A stretch of DNA of 64,000 nt, taken from NCBI GenBank assembly GCA_009602725.1, contig WELB01000052.1, forward strand, positions 240,983 to 304,982, given 5' to 3'. Position 1 is the first letter of the stretch. Each line of letters opens with the position of its first letter. A model generated the notes under the pieces. The model saw only the letters and a list, made by a program, of their open reading frames with translations, did no database searches and had not been told where the DNA came from. A program made the translations under genes and the position numbers. Source of the stretch: Spirogloea muscicola. Its lineage: Eukaryota; Streptophyta; Zygnematophyceae; Spirogloeales; Spirogloeaceae. Positions 38,126 to 47,519 of the stretch are shown here, in pieces.

Positions 38126-39690
38126 AGTCACGGCCCACACCAGCTCACGTGGCGGTGGACTTGCGGGAGCGCCTTCATAAACACCTCGCCCCCCTCCCTT
38201 CCCTTCCCCTCCTTGGGGACACACAGCTGGCGTTGGCCATCCTCACCAGCTGCATCGGCCAAAGGGCTTGCTATCTTCAACGGACAGTCGCCCCATTAGG
38301 CATGGTGGTGGATCTCTACAAGGAATACGATGACTCCCTTCAGCAATCCCTGGCATCTCTACTAAAATCTTCATCTTTCCCCTCAGCTGCAGCTTCCCTC
38401 CAGGCCTCCCTTCCCACCCGCATGGGCGGCCTTGGCTGCCGGTCGTTGGAGCAGACGGCGCAAGCAGCTTTCCTGGGCTGCTGGCACCAGATCGCCTCTC
38501 TGCTACCCATACGCTTTCCTTGCCTCCACGACCCTGTACGCCATGTGGAGGAAGGCCCCTTCCCCTTCTAAGTGGATCTGAGGATCATCCGCGACTCAGC
38601 CATCGGCTCTTTTTCCTCTCTCCAATTCCTTCTCACACCATTCTCCGCCCTCGCCCAAGCTTCCGATAGAGGGGCACAATCCAGACTGGTCACGGCAGTG
38701 GAAGACGAACGTCGCAGAAGGTTGAGGAGGCTGCCAGAGATTGAGAATAATCCAAGGAGCCTGGCAAGACTTACTTCTCCAGCCGCACCTGGTGCCACGG
38801 ATTGGATCACCTCTCACGCGGTCGCCAACGCCTTCAGCATCAGCTCCGAGGCCTTTCGGACTTCGCTTCAACTCTTCCTCGGCCTCCCACCTCACTGCCT
38901 GATCGGGGTGCGGCAGTGCAAATGCGGCTTCCGTGCAGAGGGTGCTGAGCTCGCCACTCACATGCTGAGATGCCCCACTGGGCCAGAAGTGGTGGGCATC
39001 CACAACCTCCTTCGCGATGCCCTGGCGGGTTTGATGCGCGACGCCGGCTACCGTGCAGTCGTGGAAGTCAACGATATCATGCCTATCACCACGGACGCCC
39101 AGGGACGTCATCATCGCCGCACCCTTGACATTGTGGGCGTGCAACCTGGTGGAGGGCCCTGGTCGACGTTGTGGTAACGGAGGCGTACAAGCGACCAGCA
39201 TCAACACACATCGCTGGTCACGCAGTGGGCGTTGCAGAACAAAGAAAGCTGCAGCATTACTCCGACTACCCTCAATGCGATCAGCTCCTGCCACCGGCAA
39301 TCGACGTCTTTGGTTGTCTGGGTCCTCGTTTCCACACCCTCCTCCAAAACATTGCCAATCTAGGCTACACACGTCGTGCAGATGTGTTTCCGGTTGAGTT
39401 GGGCTTGCCAGCTGCATATCTGTCTTTCTTGCGACGACGTGTTTCGGCCTGTTTGCAGCGTGCTCAGGCTAATGCCTTGCACCAGAAAGCTGGCCGAGCT
39501 CTAGTTGGTGGCAGAAGGGCTTCTTATTTGACATCTAGTATTCAGGCATCGATTGGCGACCTTTATGTTTTGAACCGTGGTTTCTGAGCGGGTCACTTTG
39601 CTGTAGATTATGTAGGTCTTTAGATGTGCTTGCCTTTGTACTTGGCCTTTGGCCTTCGTTTGTTTCAAATACACGATTTTTGAATTTTTC
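38126..39690 (+). mobile_element. 5'-truncated LINE with zinc knuckle and restriction-like endonuclease region
   Basis: Largest preserved piece of the LINE family. It begins after the reverse transcriptase catalytic core, with the post-RT region 'LAILTSCIGQRACYLQRTV' and 'LPTRMGGLGCRSLEQTAQ', the usual 'A-x-LP-x-R-x-GGLG-x-x-S' block of non-LTR polymerases. Next comes a zinc-knuckle-like 'CKCGFRAEGAELATHMLRC' (C-x-C-x10-H-x3-RC) and a segment with 'RRTLDIVGV' and further on 'VTEAYKRPAS' that resembles the PD-(D/E)XK restriction-like endonuclease of R2/R4-type LINEs. The C-terminus is 'QKAGRALVGGRRASYLTSS', ending LYVLNRGF-stop at 39587, followed by a 3' UTR to about 39690. The reading is interrupted in two places or so. 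The clade is inferred from the domain order. Confidence 0.65.
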
Positions 39691-40082
39691 CTTTTTTATT
39701 TACAGGAGGCCAGCCCAAGGTGAAGAATGCAGCTCTCCTGGAAAAATACACGCATTTTCTTGAAAAATGAAGGTGGCGAGGGGGGCGCCATCCCACAAAA
39801 GACTGAACAAGGCGAAGTGCCAGACAAGGCTTCCGTCGCCACAGTCGCTGCGGTGCGGCGCCGTGCTCGAGCCTGCCCGCAGCCTCCCCCGCGCGCCAGG
39901 CGCGAGCCTCGTCCGCATCACCTCCTCAGTGTAGCTACCGCCTCCGCGCTGCCAGTGGCTTCTGCACAAACATGGCGGGATCCGGTTGAGATGGTTGTCA
40001 GGGTGTGCCGTGGTTTGCTGGTGGATACGCTCCGTCCCTGTCCAGCGTGCTCTGCTAGTCAGTGGTGGAGAGAGGAACAGGC
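39691..40082. other. Intergenic DNA before GPN2
   Basis: GC-rich DNA with one GGCCAGCCC-type repeat end at about 39707. It must contain the GPN2 promoter. No other gene is seen. Confidence 0.4.
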
Positions 40083-42659
40083 ATGCCATTTGCTCAGCTC
40101 GTCCTCGGGCCGCCAGGGTCAGGGAAGACCACATACTGCAATGGGATGCAGCAGCTTCTCCAACTCCTTGGCAGGTAGAGGCTGCGCTCTTGCTTCTGCA
40201 GCGTATTACATGAGGCTGTGGTCTTACATATTGCTGTGGACACTTTCATAATTCCCATGCACTGCTCAACTGCCTCTGCCTATTTTGCAGGCAGAGGCAA
40301 CTGCATCCATGCACTTTGCCTGCTGCTTTCTCTATGTGAATGGTCAGCCGCTTTGTCTGAGCCTTACTCAATGTCTGAACAAACAGAAAGGTTGCAGTTG
40401 TGAACTTGGACCCGGCTAACGATGCCCTCCCGTATCCAACACTGCTGTTGCGCCAACAGCACACGTTTAGAATATGGCAGTCTTTTGGAACCAACTCTCT
40501 GAGCCTGTTACTCCTTTCGTCTCTCTCAAGCAATTACTGGTCAAATGAGAGAGATCCTGAATGTGGAAGAGTGTTTGCAGTAGCAAGATACATGTTCTCT
40601 TGTCGAGTGGCAGAATCCCATGTATGCAGTCTAGCACTTGACTTGATGAAGATACGACTGTGCTGTCAACATCAAGGAGCTGGTCAACCTCGAAGACGTA
40701 ATGATCGAACATCACCTTGGACCTAATGGAGGTAGTAAAGCTGGTTATATCTTCTGGCCTGCCGGCAGTGCCTGGACGTACTCGACTCCTGCATCTGTCA
40801 GGAGGGCCAGCCATATCACGGAGCTGCTTCAAGCATTTCTGCTTCTTTCAATTTCAAGCTGGATTGTTAGACAGCAGCAATAATTTCGAGTAGCTGTTGT
40901 CTAACAGGTCTTGTCTACTGCATGGACTACCTTGACAAGAACGTTGACTGGCTAGTCACGAAGCTGCGCTCCTTGCATATAGGTACTCCCAAGACTGTCA
41001 CCAACTGAAACATACAAATCTCACTGCAGCACTGCCTGACAAATCAGCACCTGCATGCTTGAAGTGTTGTTGGAAACACCACGCAAGACAGAGCCAGGTA
41101 CACCTGTTAATGAGGAATTTCTGCATGCCAGACCACTATTTCATCTTTGACCTTCCTGGTCAAGTGGAGCTCTTCACGCTTCATAGCAGCATCAAAAATG
41201 TCATTGAGCTTCTGAGAAACAAACTTGACTACCGGGTAATCTCGAAAGCGTTTCAGCTCTTGAACTTGAAGTGCAAAAGGAGATGTTTCTCTTGGCAGCT
41301 TGGCTGGTATAGTCGTGCTTGAGAATCTTCAGAAGCTGCAATATCGGTAGGTATGCTAATGTCCTTTCTGGCAGCTGTCCTGTGATTTGACTCTGCCGTG
41401 GTTGGCCTGTGGAGCTCACAGCTCACCGCAGTTCACCTACTTGATGCACACCTATGCAGCGACGCAGGGAAGTATGTGGGTGCTCTGCTCTTGTCCCTCA
41501 GTACCATGCTTCATTTGGAACTACCCCATGTCAACGTCCTTTCAAAGATAGACCTCATTGAGCAATATGGAAAACTTGGTAAGTCGAGTCTCAACAAAGT
41601 GCCACAATTTAGCTTGGTACATTAGTCTAAGTATGAGGTGAAAGTTTGACTCAGTTGCACAGCAAGTGAAGCATTTCGTGAAACATAAGCTTTTCTGGCA
41701 GACTTCAATCTGGACTATTATATGGATGTTCAAGATCTCAGCTACTTACAACACCACTTGGACAAGACTCCAGGAGCAAAGAAATACAGGTAGCCAATTT
41801 CGAAGACTTTGCGTCCCTCATGCACTGTGCTCTGTGATTTGTAGAGGAGACGAGCATCATAAGCCCTGGCAACCGCCCCATGCACAACTCAACACTGCAG
41901 TAAGACATATGCTGCAGCTTGCACTTCTAGCAAATGCTGGGCATCCCGTTCAACAGACCAGACTGTGATTTCCATCTCGATCTGTGGTGACACCTCTTTT
42001 GACAACTCCAACAGGAAGCTCACTGCTGCCCTATGCGAGATTGTGGAGGACTTCGCTCTCGTCAATTTCAGTACGCTTGACATACAGGTGATTGGAACAG
42101 CAACTAGCTGAATTACCACTATGCAACCAGCACAAGGAATGCTCAGCACCTTTACGTGCTCATGTTGCTTCACCGCTGGGGTATCAGATCCATATCTTCT
42201 TGGCATATTTCAGAAGAGTACAGGAACAGTTGTTTGGCTGCATTTATATTACTTGAGGACAATTGTCAGGTTCAACATCTACAACTCATCACATGAGGGT
42301 CTTTGACAGGATAAGGAGAGCGTCTACAACTTGTTGAAAGTGATCGATAAAAGCAATGGTTACGTTTTTGGGGGCATTGAGGGCAGCATGAAGGAGTACA
42401 GCAAAATTGCTGCAGGCCCTTTGGACTGGGAGTACAACCGATATCCTCTCAAAGCGCGGTTCCTGAAATTATGCAGATCTAAGGATACATGCAGGACAGG
42501 TTGCTTGTGACAAGTTGACGATACTGCATACCATTTGTGGTTCAATGCATTGTTACAGATCTCCAGAAATTGCCAGCAGATTGTGTGTAGTTCAACTTGA
42601 CTTGCAGAAGAACGACTGGCGCCATCCAGGAGAGGTACATGAGCGATGGCAGCGACTGA
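40083..42659 (+). CDS. GPN2: GPN-loop GTPase 2 (QQT1-like)
   Basis: GPN-loop GTPases act in the cytosol in assembly and nuclear import of RNA polymerase II. Ten exons in phase give 298 residues: 40083-40174, 40387-40431, 40652-40731, 40908-40982, 41132-41235, 41422-41578, 41702-41789, 42015-42087, 42310-42440, 42608-42659. The P-loop is '[13 protein letters not shown]'; '[15 protein letters not shown]' is the switch I-like strand; 'HHLGPNGG' is the defining Gly-Pro-Asn loop; 'DLPGQVELF' is the G3 motif; '[12 protein letters not shown]' the G4 motif. The end, 'PLDWEYNR' then '[13 protein letters not shown]', matches plant GPN2. The last intron begins with ATATCCTC rather than GT, and the second begins GTATCC; both are discussed as U12-type candidates. 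A strong hairpin sits on the acceptor of intron 3. Confidence 0.94.
40432..40651 (+). other. GPN2 intron 2, weak U12-type candidate (GT-AG)
   Basis: The donor is GTATCCAAC, which matches the first six bases of the U12 consensus RTATCCTTT. The acceptor 'CTTGATGAAG' has no pyrimidine tract, unlike most other introns in the window. A 'CTTGAC' branch-like word has its adenosine 10 bases before the exon. Confidence 0.4.
40865..40906 (+). other. Hairpin over the 3' splice site of GPN2 intron 3
   Basis: 'TGTTAGACAGCAGC' (40865-40878) and 'GCTGTTGTCTAACA' (40893-40906) form a 14-bp stem with one mismatch and a 14-base loop. The stem ends on the A of the intron's final AG. Confidence 0.8.
42441..42607 (+). 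other. GPN2 last intron, U12-type (AT-AG)
   Basis: The intron starts ATATCCTCTC immediately after the conserved YNR and ends 'CTTGACTTGCAG', with the branch-like CTTGAC eight bases from the exon. It joins two phase-2 ends and restores the family C-terminus. A GT donor four codons earlier (GA|GTACAA) is also phase 2 but would delete conserved residues. Confidence 0.65.
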
Positions 42660-43136
42660 AGAAGGCCCAGATTCTCTGGTACAAAAAAGATTTCGTGGCA
42701 GGGGCGTGCTTCCACAAATTCTGATTCAGGTGCTTTGATTAGACAGCACTTCAAACGCTACCTGTTAAACCTCAAGAAGCTGCACTCGCGAGGGTGGTCA
42801 CTTGACGGAATTTGGTGGAGAGATTGGCAAACCCGTCAGCGTTTTGGTCAGAGTGTAAAGTACCAGAACCTATATTGAGGCCCTGGCTAGCTAGAATGGC
42901 CTACTTGTGTTGCCCATTGCTGCTCGACCAGCTTCATATAAGAATGTTGTCACTCAACTGGACTGCCCGCAGGAAGACTCCCAAGTCCAATTGTTCAGTG
43001 CACCTCCAAGCACTCTTAAGCTGTCTGCTACTCTTGCTCTGCAAAAGCTTAACCCTTCAAAGTCTGACAGCATCCAGCCCGCCCTGCAGACCAGCATTTG
43101 AGCAGCTGCCATGTGCCAAATGTCCGGCAGGAATGC
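42660..43136. other. Convergent 3' region of GPN2 and NDUFA5
   Basis: The 3' flanks of two genes facing each other. No further exon is supported. Confidence 0.45.
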
Positions 43137-43971
43137 CTAGGTGTTTCTGTGGATCGGCAGGTGCGCTGGGACGGGGTCGTCATCCACCACCAGCTCAACC
43201 TTGTGCCCTTCAGGAACCTCCCAGGGCTTCCACTCTGCATGCACAGCTCAGGGAACAACGTAATCAGATAGCAGATTGCAGTACTTTGTCATCAGTCAAG
43301 ACCATGATGCAGCCGTTGACCCCAGCAGGTTCGCCCCTGTTTTCCAGTCGAGCAGTGCGCCCTGCGCTAGGCCTCAGTTTTGCAAAGCCAGGCTTCATAA
43401 GCCACCTTACACACTTGTACGCGTTGCTTGTAGCGTGGGTTCAATCCTGGATGATGTCCTAACTGTTTGGTCAGGAGGCATTATCTCTCTCAAGTGCTGC
43501 AACTTGCGTTGTTAGCCCGAGAGAATGAGTGGTGGCCAAAGCCTGAGCGCCAGCTCAGCTGTCTGGACAGATTGCGTCACGACTCTCAGAGCACGCGGCT
43601 CGCCGCACCAGGGCTCGACAACGCCGCCAGGCTGCGGAGGGCTGACCGGCCATCTTGGGGATGAGCTGGAGCTCGTCGTTGGCCTGCGCCAGGAGCTCCT
43701 CCACCTGGCCGCAGGCGATGCGGCGCTCGATGCCCTCCCACTCGAGCTCCTCCTCGCAGACGCGCAGGCGGTGCTGCGCGATCTTCTCCACGTTGCGGCG
43801 GTACGCCGCCGCCGCCGGGATGGCCTCCACCGCCGCCAGCGTCTGGCGGTAGAGCGCGATGAGCTTCTCGCGTGCGTCCGGCACCACCTCCAGCCCCGCG
43901 ATGCCCGTCGTCTCCTTCAAGCGGCCGCCAGCCGCCGCCAGCAGCGGGCCCGCCAGCCGCCGCAGGAACAT
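43137..43971 (-). CDS. NDUFA5: NADH dehydrogenase (complex I) 1 alpha subcomplex subunit 5
   Basis: Accessory subunit of mitochondrial complex I, on the matrix arm. Two exons, 43971-43647 and 43234-43137, join in phase 1 to give 140 residues (animal about 116, plant about 170). The N-terminus 'MFLRRLAGPLLAAAGGRLKE' is basic and alanine-rich as in a mitochondrial presequence. It is followed by 'TTGIAGLEVVPDAREKLIAL', the family's 'T-G-[IL]-x-G-L-x-V' block, 'AYRRNVEKIAQHRLRV', 'ELEWEGIERRIACGQVEELL' and 'QANDELQLIPKMAEWKPWEV'. The 'DDDPVPAHLP' near the end matches the family's conserved C-terminal proline-rich segment. The intron is GT-AG. Confidence 0.93.
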
Positions 43972-44126
43972 GGCGCACTACGGGCGGGGATGCACGCCGC
44001 GGCCCAGCTGCTGCCTGCCCGGCCCCTTACAGCCGGCCCGTCTCTTCCTGCTGCCAAGCGAGCGCAGGCGCAAGGTAGAGCCGGCACGGCGACGCGCTGA
44101 CGGAGCTCCGCCCACCCAGATGAGGT

Positions 44127-44168
44127 CCGCCGCCGCCGCCGTCGCCGCCGCCGCCGCCGCCGCCGCCT
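44127..44168. repeat. GCC trinucleotide microsatellite
   Basis: About fourteen GCC units with one GTC interruption, in the GC-rich region upstream of NDUFA5. Confidence 0.9.
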
Positions 44169-44259
44169 GCTGCCGCACGGCTATCGACGCGCCTCCGCTT
44201 GACAAGCCGTGCGGACTGGTTGGCGCGGCAGCGAACAGGACTTGACGGTGGTGGTGTAC

Positions 44260-44450
44260 CGATTGAACACCACGGGGACGAGAGAAGGTGATCGGTGGGA
44301 ATGAATTGAAAGGGTGGCCAATTTAAGCCAATACAATTGTTCAGGCAAAACCTAGTGCAGAAAGAGAGAGCCAGCTGCTCTTGCTGGCTTGCTTTGGTCC
44401 TCCCTCTCGATTCATGCGTACAGCGCACCTTCTCTTTCAAGGAATGGAAT
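44260..44450. repeat. GCGC-hairpin tail modules in inverted orientation
   Basis: 'GAAAGGGTGGCCAATTTAAG' and 'CAATTGTTCAGGCAAAACC' (44308-44354) are the reverse complement of the block at 45045-45085. 'CATGCGTACAGCGCACCTTC' at 44413 is on the plus strand, so two copies abut head to head. Confidence 0.5.
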
Positions 44451-44459
44451 GTTGTTTTA

Positions 44460-44770
44460 AGGTGATGGAGGGCCTGAATGGCCAAGTACAAAGGCAAGCA
44501 CATCGACAGATTTACATCACCTGCTGCTAATGCTGACCCGCTCAGTAACCACGAGTCAGCACAGAGAGATTGCTAAGTGATGCCCGAATACCAGACGGCA
44601 ACTGACAAGCCCTTGTGCCACCCGCTAAGGCTCGACCAGCTTCTGGTGCAAAGCATGAGCCTGAGCTAAAACTGCAAACAGGCTGAGACATGACATTGCA
44701 AACTGACAAATAGGCTGCCGGCATGCCCATCTCGGCTGGAAGCATATCCTCGCGTCGTGCATATCCTAGA
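44460..44770 (-). mobile_element. LINE 3'-end fragment, subfamily A
   Basis: The minus strand encodes 'LPAEMGMPAAYLSVCN', 'EAGRALAGGTRACQLPS' and 'LSNLSVLTRGY-stop', clearly homologous to the C-terminus of the larger LINE at 39360-39587. It is followed by the same 3' UTR ('GAGCGGGTCA', 'GTGCTTGCCTTTGTACTTGG'). Confidence 0.7.
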
Positions 44771-44839
44771 CTTGCGATGTTCTCAAGTAGGGTGTAAAAA
44801 GGAGCCGGAGAGCGACGGCGCCGCCTTCCCCGCGCCGTC

Positions 44840-45350
44840 TGTGCTCCAACTGGGAAGAAGTAGCCCTGTCAAAGTAAGGCGATCGCTGTAAGAGGAGAGC
44901 CCATAATACAAGGTCCAGCTTCAACTCTTGCGATCAGTGATACGACTGGCTTGCTTAGGCCTCCCTTTAAGTTGTTGCGCATTGCGCAACTTTTTGCATA
45001 GGGCTTCGTATTCATGTAGCCCCACTTTCTGTACTAGCCTTTGCCTGAACAACGTATGGTCTTGAAGTGGCCACCCTTTCGTTTCATGTGCAACCCGCGC
45101 CTTCTTCCCCTCTTCTTCTCTTTCTTCTTAGTCTGCACTCGACTCTGCCTGAACAATGTATTGGCTTGAATTGGCCTCCCTTTCCATTCATGCGCACCGC
45201 GCGCCTTCCCCCTCTCTTTCTTCCCGAGGAATGCGGCTTCTGATATGAAAAGAGCGGCTGGTAAGGCCAGCCTGGTGAATACAGAGGGGGAGTGTGTATT
45301 GAATGGTGGAGGGCCCAAGTGGCCAAGTACAAAGGCGAGCACAACGCGTG
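44840..45350. mobile_element. Cluster of LINE tail modules and a SINE-like copy
   Basis: Two direct copies of the 'GCCTGAACAA...GGCC.CCCTTTC...CGCGCC' block lie at 44990-45110 and 45145-45210. An inverted SINE-like copy ('GCGGCTTCTGATATGAAAAG') follows at 45227-45285, then an inverted subfamily A end ('GGCCAAGTACAAAGGCGAGC') at 45290-45345. Confidence 0.55.
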
Positions 45351-45484
45351 TTCACGACCTCCCGGCCTCAATCGGAAACTGTTGACTGTAAGCTGGTTGA
45401 TCTGCCGTCGCAAGCACCGGCTTCACCAGGGGCCCCACGGCAGCCGCGGCGCCCGCGGTAGCCGCGGCGGCCGCTGCCCCGCCG

Positions 45485-47159
45485 ATGGCCCGCGGGACNC
45501 GGCGGCGGGGCCGGCGACCCGGCGGCGGCGAAGCCCAAGGGCGTGGCACTCAGTGACCCCTACGCCGTGAAGCGCCACCTGGACGACGTCGCCTCCGAGG
45601 TCCCTTGACGCTCCGCCTTGTTCCCTGGCTCCTCATTGCCTTGGTCGCCCCGGACTTGCTTGAGCCGCCGGCTGGCCCAGTGAGTAATGCGGCTGCTGAT
45701 GTTAAAAGAGCGGCTGTGAAGGCCAGCCAGGGCGCAGCGGGGCCAGTCATAAGCCGCAACGCCCGTCCCAGTGCGCTGCGGCGCCCGGCCTGGCCTCAGC
45801 CAGCAGCTCCTGGGCGCCGGCGCAGGTGGTGGTGGGGCGGGGCTACGAGGAGGACAACATGATGAGCAACGTGAAGCTGGGCCTGGGCCTGCTCGCCTGC
45901 GCCATGCCGCTCGCCGCGCAGCTCTACCCCGTCAAGTTCCCCGACAACCGGCCCGTCCTCATCGCCTGCGTCTCCCTATATCCTCCTCCGCGCAACCCCA
46001 CCCTGATGGCTCAATCCTAAACCCCAAACCTTGCAAACCATAACCCTAAACCCCAAATTGAGAAATTCATGGTGGACTGGAGTCCGTGATCTGGCCGCTT
46101 GAAGTACGAATGCTCGGACCCAAGTTCTTGGGAGCACGTCTTGGGCCTCATAGATGTAAAGCCTTTCTTGGGGCCTCATGCTGCTCTGTCTCGGTGACTC
46201 GTTTCTGCACTGATGGACTAGCAGCCTATTCATGCTGAAACACCCTCGCAGCATCCGTTCCTCTCCTGAGCCAGGCCTCTTGTCAGTCTCGGATTGTTGG
46301 GGCCTTTAGTGGTCTTGCGTCAGCGGAATATCAGCCCGTGCTCCCGCAGTAGGCCTGCTCATGGGTAGCAAGTCGGAGTCACGCTGCAGCTGCTCTGCCT
46401 GGCCTTTGTCAGTCTGCAGCTTAGAGGTCGCAGTTGTGTTGCAAGCAGAGCTGCCTTGACTGCACCAGCAGCACCTACGTGCTCCTGAACATTGTGCTCC
46501 AGCTCCTAGCAATCCTGAAGGAGAGGAATCACATCCTGTTCAGCCATCCCCCCAAGGTGAGTGACGCGAGTGCCCTTGCTGCATAAGGGCGAGCCCACCA
46601 GGTTGGTACGAGCCCTGCTGAAAGACTGTCTTTCTTCTCTCCTTGCACAAAGGGCTCTATCACATCGACTGGAGTGGCAGTGTCGTCAAAGCTCCCGCGC
46701 TTCTCGGACCTGTACACTCTGCGGATTGCCAGTTCAGACCCAAAGTCCCTGGGCGCCCACCCTCCTGTGGAGATCACCAAGAGTGTGACCACTTGGTACT
46801 GTCTCCTTTACCATCTGCTCGGACTGGGAAGCTTTAAGCACCTTGGCTGCAAGTCCTTTCCCCCGCAGTTGAAGCATGCACCCCTCCTTGAAAAAGCACA
46901 AGTGCAGATTATGGCACATGTTGTCACTGCAGCACGACAGCAGTTGCCCTGCATTATGCAGTATGTAACAACACGCTCCAGCTTCTGCGGTTACTGCAAC
47001 AGCTTACTGGTGTCATCGTACCAAATGTTGGTAACCCAATGTTACAGCATTTGATTTTGCAGGTTTACGAGCGATGGAATCCTTGTCGAGTCCATATTCA
47101 AGTCGGACGTGGATGACTTGCTCAAGAGCTATGAGGACGATGAAAGCAAATTTAAGTGA
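45485..47159 (+). CDS. SPCS2: Signal peptidase complex subunit 2 (SPC25)
   Basis: Non-catalytic subunit of the ER signal peptidase complex. Exons: GC-rich first exon to 45599, 45826-45977, 46475-46556, 46653-46795, 47063-47159. The first exon codes for 'VALSDPYAVKRHLDDVASE'; the second 'GRGYEEDNMMSNVKLGLGLL' and 'YPVKFPDNRPVLIACVSL', the two-helix hairpin typical of SPC25; the third 'YVLLNIVLQLLAILKERNHI'; the fourth 'STGVAVSSKLPRFSDLYTLR'; the last 'FTSDGILVESIFKSDVDDLL'. The order and spacing match plant SPC25. The ATG at 45485 and the domain lie in different frames across the single N at 45499, so bases are missing there. Intron 2 is AT-AC with a U12-type branch site. Another SINE-like copy lies in intron 1 at about 45688. 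Confidence 0.92.
45688..45735 (-). repeat. SINE-like repeat, inverted copy in SPC25 intron 1
   Basis: 'GCGGCTGCTGATGTTAAAAG' and 'AGCGGCTGTGAAGGCCAGCC' are the reverse complement of the conserved 'GGCTGGC..CAGCCGCTCTT....ATCAGCAGCCGC' core. Confidence 0.55.
45978..46474 (+). other. SPC25 intron 2, U12-type AT-AC intron
   Basis: The intron starts ATATCCTCC and ends CAGCAC. A 'TGCCTTGAC' branch site (consensus TTCCTTRAC) lies at 46452-46460, its adenosine 15 bases from the exon. Removing exactly this interval joins VSL to YVLLNIV as in plant SPC25. No GT-AG pair near these sites keeps the frame. A telomere-like patch lies at about 46014-46060 inside it. Confidence 0.85.
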
Positions 47160-47519
47160 AAGTTCTAGAGGATATCAACTTTCCCCTTTCGTGTGATCCA
47201 GGCCAGCCCTGCCAAAAACATTTATGATGTGCCAATACATCTGTTCCTGTCTGGTGTCAATGGTTTGACTGTCCTGTCTAGAGGTCCTTGGGTGTCAATA
47301 TTGATGAGAGCCTATCATGCTGTCACCTTTGGCTAGCGCTGCATCATCTAGAGACAAGCCTGGATTGGGTTGGAGCTTCAAGGTTTACTCAAAGAATATA
47401 GAAAAGGAGGGTAAATTGTCAGTCTATCAAGGCTGCTGAGTGCAGTCAAAGGCTGCTTGCAATGGCAGCCTAGTGTACACCACCCCTCTTGCATTTGAAC
47501 AGCTTGTACTGGGAGGAGA
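47160..47519. other. Convergent 3' region of SPC25 and the ZIP gene
   Basis: The two genes end facing each other. I see no other feature. Confidence 0.45.

Noticed and set aside
42310-42510. Read-through end of GPN2 exon 9 without the last intron
   Set aside because: It would add an unrelated 24-residue end (from YPLKARF), whereas the AT-AG intron gives the conserved QERYM ending in the right phase.
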